From: Adiantum capillus-veneris
Taxonomy: Eukaryota > Streptophyta > Polypodiopsida > Polypodiales > Pteridaceae
NCBI GenBank assembly: GCA_014529385.2
Contig: CM043948.1
Span: 77,114,291 to 77,178,290 of the forward strand
Length of the DNA: 64,000 nt
Direction: 5' to 3'
This document shows, one piece after another, positions 46,499-54,400 of the stretch. A model generated the notes under the pieces. That model was not told where the DNA came from and ran no database searches. It worked only from the letters and a program-made list of their open reading frames with translations. Both the position numbers and the translations under genes were made by a program. Position 1 is the stretch's first letter; each line of letters starts with the position of its first letter.

Positions 46499-47311
46499 CT
46501 AGGAGGGAACCTTTGGCCACTGATCTCTAGCTCCAATAGCTTCATAAGCTATTCTTGTCAGAATTTCCGCTCCTCCTATGTACTTTGGCTTCTCGTTGCG
46601 CATGGCAATTACTTGCTCGTGGATGTGTTGAGCGTAAATCACCTCTTTTGGCATATTGCTCTTTAATGCCCATGTGATGGTGGTCGCAATGGCATGGGGT
46701 GGTGTCGTATACTTTTGCCGTCTTTTACTGGAAACATGAAGAAATTGGTTGTACAGTCGGCAAAGGGTTGTCGCTCTTGGGTCCGCCATATCTCCATAGG
46801 TTGCATTTTGCTTCTTGGGCCCATAGACGTCTATGGCCTCCCTTCTTTCCCTGACCAAGCTCCCTTTGTTGTGCAGCTTCAATGCGTCTGCAATGAGCTG
46901 TGGAGTGATCTGTACTTCTACTTTCTCTCCATCCATAGCTGTCAATGTGGCTTTTCCATCCTTCTGAATGGATGTTGCCAACTCGTATACTCTTCTTGTA
47001 TCCACACCTGATGGTCTCCAGGTGAAGAAACTGTGCAAGTCTGCCCTTTCCAGGTACCTGTTGATGTCTTCTGACCTGCTATAATCTACCAATTCCTGTG
47101 GGATCATCGGTACATCCACCGCTTGCCCTTGAGGATCTCTGAAAGTCCCCTGGTAGATCTTTATTCCCTCTTTCTCCAATACTACTTCCTCCACCCAAGT
47201 TTTTGTTGGCTTGAGGGTTTCTTCTGGAATGTCAAAGGGTTCCGCTTCTGCAAGAGCATCTTTGATTGTCGGTCTTTTTCTCTTCGTTGCCGATGACTTA
47301 GCGGAATCCAT
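46499..47311 (-). CDS. 270-residue ORF, resembles plant-transposon ORF domain
   Basis: Starts at ATG 47311 with a basic N-terminus (MDSAKSSATKRKRPTIKD), possibly a nuclear signal. Central motifs include FFTWRPSGVDTRRVYELATS, LIADALKLHN and LYNQFLHVSSKRRQKYTTPP, followed by an alpha-helical region (AIATTITWALKSNMPKEVIY). This pattern resembles the putative plant transposon protein domain found in ORFs downstream of pol in Athila-type elements; the match is by memory of the pattern. It ends at TAG (46499-46501), with the coiled-coil ORF continuing in frame immediately after. Confidence 0.65.
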   Translation of the reverse strand: MDSAKSSATKRKRPTIKDALAEAEPFDIPEETLKPTKTWVEEVVLEKEGIKIYQGTFRDPQGQAVDVPMIPQELVDYSRSEDINRYLERADLHSFFTWRPSGVDTRRVYELATSIQKDGKATLTAMDGEKVEVQITPQLIADALKLHNKGSLVRERREAIDVYGPKKQNATYGDMADPRATTLCRLYNQFLHVSSKRRQKYTTPPHAIATTITWALKSNMPKEVIYAQHIHEQVIAMRNEKPKYIGGAEILTRIAYEAIGARDQWPKVPS

Positions 47312-47477
47312 GGATCTTGTAACTCCAATTTCAGAGGTTAGCGTCTTTTTAGTATTGAAAGCCGAAATGAAGCTTTTAACTATCCAAATGACTTGAAAAT
47401 TGAAACATGAGCTATTCAGGGCCTAAGGATGCAAAGTAGGTGAAAAAATATGCAAAATGGACTCAAAATCATGCTGG

Positions 47478-48488
47478 AGACATCATACGCGTATGATGTC
47501 TTTTGTGTCAGAATGACTTCATATTGGTTGTGCTTGTAGCTGATAGTGTATACATGAGTATCATATGCTTGGATTTGAGTTTGGATACCATTTGGTCAAG
47601 TTTTGGCCAGTTTAGTCCAGTTCCGGCTCTTGGCAAAATTTTGAAAGGGAATTGGATTGTATGATCCAAATTGGATAAAACTTGGTGGTTCACTTTCAAA
47701 TGGCATGTAGATCACTTCTGTTTGGTGGTTGAAGCCCTGAGGTGCCAAAATCACATAGTGAGACATCATACGCGTATGATGTCTTTTAGTGTATTTTTGG
47801 ACCAAATTTCTCTATAAGCTTGGATTTGGCTTTAGATAGGCTTATTCAGTGGATTTACGAAGTTTGGATAGATTTTGGGCTAAAAATGGCTCTGGAGACA
47901 TTATACGCGTATGATGTCTTTTTCATCAATTTTGCATGGGATTGGTTCTGTGGACTCCCCATGTACTAGTGAAGGACTATATCTACTCAAATCTTGGTTT
48001 GGGCTTGAGTATGTTGGATTTGGGCCAAAAATAGGCTTTAGGTGAAGGATTTTCCTTCAATTGGGCTAATGGGGTGATCCTCTTGACCAAATGGTTCCAA
48101 ATTTCATATGTAGCATGTATTTGATATATATAATGGATGTATGATGACAAATGAGCAGTTTTGGCTCTGTAAGTGCAAATAGACATCATACGCGTATGAT
48201 GTCTTTTGTGTCAAAATGGTGTTTTTTGGTTCCAGATAGCTTGTAGATGTGTTAATCAACAATCCTACAAAGTTTCAATGAGTTTGGAGTTATTTTGACA
48301 AAATTAGGACCAAAAATCAATTTTATGGCCTACTTTGCGTCTTTTTGGTTTTCCTTGGGTTTTCTAACTCCAATTCTCATGATACTTGGTTCATAGGATG
48401 TGATTAACATGTGGAATGAGGCTATGCACTCAAATGTTGAAATAGATGTGAAATTCATGCTGTGAGATATCATACGCGTATGATGTCT
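47478..48488. repeat. Distal cluster: five copies of a 24-bp palindrome
   Basis: Each copy is AGACATCATACG followed by its reverse complement. Positions are 47478-47501, 47761-47784, 47896-47919, 48181-48204 and 48465-48488. Copies 1, 2 and 4 are perfect. Copy 3 has C-to-T at base 7, and copy 5 has C-to-T at base 4. Start-to-start spacings are 283, 135, 285 and 284. A T-run (TTTT) follows most copies. Sequence between copies is only weakly similar. Confidence 0.95.
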
Positions 48489-48825
48489 TTTCTTGAAATG
48501 TTGGTCTTTTTGTGCAAAGAATGCTTTGTGCTAGTGCCCTAAGCCCTGCTAACTAGTTTTCAACTTAAAAAGTCATCAGTTTAGCTAAAAAGCCCCCTTA
48601 TAGGCATTTCAGTCTCCGAAGTCGTCTTTTTGCCTTGGAGTTGAATTTCTTCAACTTTTCTTCTCGAGAGTTGCATTTCCAGCTCATTGGATATGTTGTG
48701 AAGCCATCTATTTGGTTGAACTTGACTTTGGCTCCCCGTTCTCCATCTTTCTCCTTTTGGTTGCCCGAAAGCGTCTTTTTCACCATCGGTAAGTGAATCA
48801 GCTTTCTTTTGGGTTTTGCTTGCAA

Positions 48826-48848
48826 ACATAAGTCATCCATGTATATTT
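48826..48848 (-). repeat. 23-bp copy of the RT YMDD-box coding sequence
   Basis: These 23 bases are identical to 53881-53903 in pol, where they encode the RT catalytic box (IYMDDLC). Here they lie in a short frame (48598-48870) that reads the same residues (QIYMDDLCLQ) followed by unrelated sequence. No further RT sequence flanks the copy. Confidence 0.85.
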
Positions 48849-50134
48849 GAAGCTGCTTGTGAAGTTTCATTTCATTCGGTCGTCAATTTCAGCCGTTATG
48901 CCAAAATGACGCTTTGTGTGTCTATCGTCGAATCGGTTGTTTTGACCCACTTTTGGTGGTCCAAACCTGGAGATACTCCATGGTTGCATTGCCCTCGATG
49001 TTGTTAAGCTTCCTGAGAAGTTTTGTGTCGTTTCGACAACTTTTTCCTGTTTGCCTCTTGCAGGCTCTGTTGACCTAGGGTTTTTCCAGTCGTTCTTTCT
49101 CGAGCTTTGAGTGTTAGAAACCCATCTTCTATACTAGGGTAACCCACCTATAAGTTCTTGCAAGGTTTGGTTAGGCGGTTGTGCCACTACCTAGCATTCT
49201 ACCGCATTCCCCGTCTGCTCTTGTTTCTTGGTTTTGGTCAATTTTCGCGACAAAAGTTAATGATAAGCATCAAAAGCTTATGGCAACGAGTCTACCTCTC
49301 ATGTATGGTGTCCTCTGAGCTCTCGTAGCAGTCGTAGAAGGCTGTAGAAGGTTGGATGCTCCTGTGTGCTCTTTGCTCTCTCCAAGAAGGTAATAGTGGA
49401 AATGAGCTTGAAAGTGATGTGAAAAATACTTAACTTCGGACTTCCCGGATCACTTGTTACCAAATTTGACATGTGCTCCTATCTCGTCGTGAAATGCACT
49501 TTAGGATTTGAAATTTCTCAATTTGGACTCCGTTTGACCTGTTTCTGAGAAATCTGTCCACTTTGCCAAAATTCTGTCATTTCGGGCTTTTCGCAACTTT
49601 TCCCGAATTGTACTCAATTTTTACCATGGGTTGCCCTTGTCATTAGGATCATCACCATCTATTCTTTTCTTTTTTCCGATCTCATTTCACCTGCTTTTTT
49701 ATTTTTCTTTTACTTTTATTAAGAAAATTATAAAAATAAAGGAAAATAGCAAATTGAAGCCAAAAAATTCCAAACATACACGATAAATAGCTGGTAACCC
49801 TGTGTATATGAATATACACTTATTTGTGATTTCTAGACTTGGATTACCACTTTTTTTCCACTTTTTAGCTCCAAACACACTCTTATTTAGTGATATTTAC
49901 ACGTCTAGAGACCCAAATTCATCATTTGATCTCTTCTTGTTGCAAAACAAGGTATATAAGGGCATAAATATTATCAATATCCGCAATCAAACATAAAAAT
50001 TACAAAATCATGTAAGACACTGCCCTTGTAATATAATTTTTGTTTTTCTTTGTTTTTTTGTCACTTGTAGCTGCTTTGTAGCTCCTGTATACCTGTATAC
50101 CTCCCCCCCTCCTAATCTGAGTCCTCTCGGATGA

Positions 50135-51442
50135 CTATGACGTGTCTATGGGCGAAGCATTGTAGTTGTTTTGGTCATAAGTTCCCAATGCAATTGTAGA
50201 GCGATGATACAACAGTCTTTCCAATAAAGCTGCTCTTTGTTTGATTGAAGGATTGGTGGTCGAGTTTTGGGTTGGTTTTGGCACTTCGGTAGTAGAATCA
50301 GTAGATGGATTCTTCTTTACTTTGTTGTTCTTTTTTACAATCCAAATCTGCTTCCGCTTCACTTGTGCTTGCCACAAACTCTTTGCGACCCAAACCTGCT
50401 TTGTTCTTTGTGTTGATTTCCTCGCCTTGAAATACCTAGGAGTTTCCGTTGATTGTACTGAAGGGAGTTCCTGTTTACAAATCTTTGGGATCCAAATTTG
50501 CTTGCTATAGCTTTGTGCCGTCATGAACTTCTTTGGAATCCAGATCTGTTTCACTGTCCTTGATTGTCTGGAATCACTCTGTTGTCTGGTATTGAAGACT
50601 CTGTTTTCCACCTTTGTGTTCTCTGGCACAACCTTTTTTGGTCTCCATACCAACTTTGACTCCGTTTTTTCCCAAGGTTGAGCTGTTATATTATTGCTTG
50701 TCTTCCTTATCCACTGTTGAGAATTCCTCGTCGAAGAGTAATCCGGTTGTATAGAAACTTTTGGTTGCCATTGCTTCTTCTTTTTCTCTGGTTGTTGTTT
50801 ACCTTTGTCTTTGGATTCTTCCTTTGGAGTTGGCTCTTCTCCTTTGGTGAACTTAACTGATTGACTTTCACCTTCGTATTTGATAAGCACTGATTTAGAA
50901 CTCCAGTCAATCATTGCATTGTATTGCTTCTGCCATGGTTGTCCTAGCAATAATGGATGTTGTGTAGCTTGGTCTTCAACCACGTAAAACATATGAGGAT
51001 ACACATACTGGTTAATCTGTATATGTAAAACTGTGCATCCGACAGTTTTGATTGAATTCTCAGAGTAACTCTTTAACTCTTGCTTGGCAGTTTGTAATTT
51101 AGTGTCATTTGTCAATTGTCTATACAAACTGAGTGAAAGTAGGTTAGTTTGAGCTCCTGAATCCAATAGTGCTCTGGCTTTGATTTGGTTGGTTCCTACT
51201 TTGCATTCAATGATGGGTTCTTCTTTGTCATTATCCATTTCTGTTATACTGACTGCGTTTATTCGTATTGCTCCTTCATTGCGCTGTTTCTGACGTAGTA
51301 GTCTTCTTTTCTCCATTCTTTCCTTCGCCTCGGCTTGCGCTTCCTCCACAATCTTTTTCTTTTTCTGGACACGCAGCTTTTCTTGATGTATTTTGAGAAG
51401 CATGTCTTGGGTTAGCGGCAAAAATACTTTTTCACTCTGCAT
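50135..51442 (-). CDS. Second retropepsin-like ORF with Trp/basic repeats
   Basis: A 435-codon frame from ATG 51442, overlapping the end of pol by 31 bases in the -1 frame. Residues 14-60 are a charged helix. Residues 78-190 form a retropepsin-like domain: catalytic-type LLDSGAQTNLLS with Asp94, and the paired motif LLLGQPW at 164-170. Residues 220-370 contain seven motifs of the type Q-W-x-x-K (for example KQIWIPKK and KQVWVAK) in a Lys/Gln-rich setting, which suggests RNA or DNA binding. This is in addition to the protease in pol, so the element encodes two retropepsin folds. It might process the downstream ORFs, or be a capsid-linked domain that has lost activity. Confidence 0.8.
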   Translation of the reverse strand: MQSEKVFLPLTQDMLLKIHQEKLRVQKKKKIVEEAQAEAKERMEKRRLLRQKQRNEGAIRINAVSITEMDNDKEEPIIECKVGTNQIKARALLDSGAQTNLLSLSLYRQLTNDTKLQTAKQELKSYSENSIKTVGCTVLHIQINQYVYPHMFYVVEDQATQHPLLLGQPWQKQYNAMIDWSSKSVLIKYEGESQSVKFTKGEEPTPKEESKDKGKQQPEKKKKQWQPKVSIQPDYSSTRNSQQWIRKTSNNITAQPWEKTESKLVWRPKKVVPENTKVENRVFNTRQQSDSRQSRTVKQIWIPKKFMTAQSYSKQIWIPKICKQELPSVQSTETPRYFKARKSTQRTKQVWVAKSLWQAQVKRKQIWIVKKNNKVKKNPSTDSTTEVPKPTQNSTTNPSIKQRAALLERLLYHRSTIALGTYDQNNYNASPIDTS

Positions 51443-54400
51443 CCACTAATCCAATTGGGCATTTCTTCTCCGTCTAATGTAGCAAGCTTGACGGCTCCAC
51501 TTGGTGATAGATCTTTAATCACCAGAGGTCCCATCCCTCGCTTTTTAAGCTTCTTAGCATGCTGTTTCAGAGTGTAAACTAGGACATAGTCCCCAACCTT
51601 AAACTCTTTAGTCCGCACATGCTTATCAAAAAATTCCTTTTGTCGCCTTTTTTGAGCGTAGATAGAAGCTACTGCTTTTAGGCGAAGCTCGTCTAGCTTT
51701 TCCAGGTCATCTATTCTATCAGAAAGCTCGTGCCCTGTCCACTCTAGATCCTTAGCCACCCTTAAGGTTGAAATCAAGAATTCTATTGGTAAGATAGCAT
51801 TTAGCCCAAAAACCATGTTATATGGGGTCGTTCCTATTGATGTTTTATATGCTACCCTATATGCCCATAATGTTGAATGCAACTTCTGGTCCCAGTCAGT
51901 TCTCGACTCAGATACAATCTTCGTAAGGACCGTGCATATGGTTTTGTTTGTTGCTTCAGCTTGTCCGTTTGCTTGTGGATGATACGGGGCTGATTTCCTA
52001 TGGATTACCATGAATTCATCTAGAAGGATCTCTATCACTTCATTTATAAAATGTGTGCCTCGATCACTCACAATTTCTATTGGCAATCCATATCGTACAA
52101 AGACGTATTCATATAGAAATTGTGCCGTGGTCCTGGCATCTGCTTTTTGAGTTGCCTTTGCTTCGACCCACTTTGTTAGATAGTCTGTAGCCACAACGAT
52201 GTATTGTGCATGAGTCTTATATGCAGGAGGTGAAATGGGTCCGACATAATCAATCCCCCATTTTGCAAAAGCTCTTGCCCCCATCATTGGTCTAAGCGGC
52301 ATATCATCTCTTTTAAGTGGTACTTTGGTCCGCTGACAGTCATCACACCGTTTAACGTATTCCTCAGCGTCCATATGTAATGTTGGCCACCATATTCCTG
52401 CGGCTAAGACAAGTTTTGATGTCTTATCACCTGAGAAATGGCCTCCACCTACTCCTCCATGAGCTTGCTCCAGGATTATCACATACTCAGACTCTGATGC
52501 GCAAATCCTAAGCTGGTTGTCTTTACCTCTCTTATAGAGTTGATCTCCTATTAAAGCGTAATCTCTAGCTTCTGTCTCTACAGATTTCTGACGAGCTTTT
52601 GACGTTCCTTCTGGGAAAGTTCTATTTGTGAGATATTCAACAATATACTGACTCCATTCCGGAGCGATCATTATCTGATATAATGTCGAATACTCTGCTG
52701 GCGGTTTTGATGAACATACAATACATACAGTGACATATTCATGTACGCTTTCTTTCATTCCTGGCCAATAGACTCCCAATTGTAACAAATTCCTATATGT
52801 GTTCCTTCTTGAACAATGAAATGCACATTCCTGAACATGTGCTTCGCGCAGATATATATTATATTCCTCAGGATTGATGCATAGTCGTAAAACATGATCA
52901 TTTCCCAATTGATACAACCTTCCTGCAACCAATTGAAGATTCTTGGATTGCTGAATAGCAATATGTTTCTGGTTGTATTCTCTTCTATCAAACTCTCCTC
53001 CATAGGTTAATAGGCTAACGACATTTTGAGACCACTTCGGTATCATTTCTATGTTGAACAAGTACGCGTCTGGCATGTCGTCATCTACTCCTATAGGGTC
53101 TTCTCCATTCGTCAATCGCGAAAGATGATCAGCTCTAAGATGTGTTTTTCCTTTCTTTACTACTACCGTGAAGTCGAATTCCAGTAAGATAATGAACCAT
53201 CTCACTATTCTCCCGGTATTGCATGGTTTATTCACTAGGTAGAGCAAGGCTTGGTGATCCGTAAAAAACACAAACTTGTTGGCTAGAAGATAATGCCGAA
53301 ATTTCTTCACAGCATATATCATTCCTAATCCTTCTCGCTCTGTTGTGGTGTAATTCTTCTCTGCATTGTTGAGCTGTCGACTGGCGTAACAGATAGGAAA
53401 ATCCATGTTTCCTTCTTCTGGCTGAGCCAGAATGCATCCTATTGCATATGCCGAAGCATCTATATGCACATGGAATATCTTCTCCCAATCTGGTGATTTC
53501 AAGACTGGAGCAGTAATGAGTGCCTCTTTCAATTTCTTGAATGATTCCTCACACTCCTCTGTCCATTCAAAGTTCACTATTAGCCTGTAAAGTGGTTGGC
53601 CTATTATAGCGTACATGTAAATGAATCGTCTATAATATCCGCAATGTCCCATAAAGCTCTGTACTTGTTTCGCATTGGTTGGTCTAGGCATATCCACTAT
53701 AACTTTTATCTTCTCTAAATCCGTGGATATTCCGTTTTGTGAGACAATATGTCCCAGAATTCTGCCCTGTCGGACCATAAACACACATTTCTCAGGATTG
53801 AGACAAATGCGATATGTCCTACATTTCTCAAATACTTTTCTTAGGTGTTCTAGATGCTCATCTCTCAGAAGAGAATGTACACATAAGTCATCCATGTATA
53901 TTTCTAGAAACAACCTTAAGTATTCTTTGAAAGCATGTGTCATCAGCCTCTGGAAGGTTGCGGGAGTATTGGTTAGACCAAAAGGCATAACCTGATAAGC
54001 ATAAATTCCCCACTCCGTTGCAAAAGCTGTTTTATGTTGATCTTCCAGTGCTATGTCTAGCTGGTTATATCCTGAAAAACCATCAAGAAAGGAGTATGTT
54101 GTTTTCCCTGATACACGCTCTAGAACATGATCAGCTATCGGCAGGGGATAATTGTCCCGGATTGTTGCAGCATTCACTTTCTTTAAGTTGACACACACTC
54201 GGAGTTTTCCGTTCTTCTTGGGTACCACCACAATCGGAGATACCCAATCGGTGTGTTCAATCTCGTATATGAATTCAGCTTCCATTAGCTTATCTATCTC
54301 TTCTTTGATTCGCTTAGCAAACGTATCATTATATGTGTATGGTCTCTGTCTGCTAGGCTTTGCATCTTGTTTTAGTGGGATTGTGTGTTGGCATATCGAT

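Larger units (their letters stand above)
47312..50134 (-). other. Noncoding spacer between pol-side ORFs and downstream ORFs
   Basis: About 2.8 kb without a supported gene. It holds five palindromes (47478-48488), a 23-bp copy of the RT catalytic-site coding sequence (48826-48848) and an AT-rich part near 49680-50040. It likely contains the signals for expressing the downstream ORFs, because these are far from the LTR promoter. Confidence 0.7.

Noticed and set aside
47478-48488. CRISPR-like array of repeats and spacers
   Set aside because: Repeats are perfect palindromes 125-288 bases apart inside a plant retrotransposon, with unequal spacers and no cas genes.
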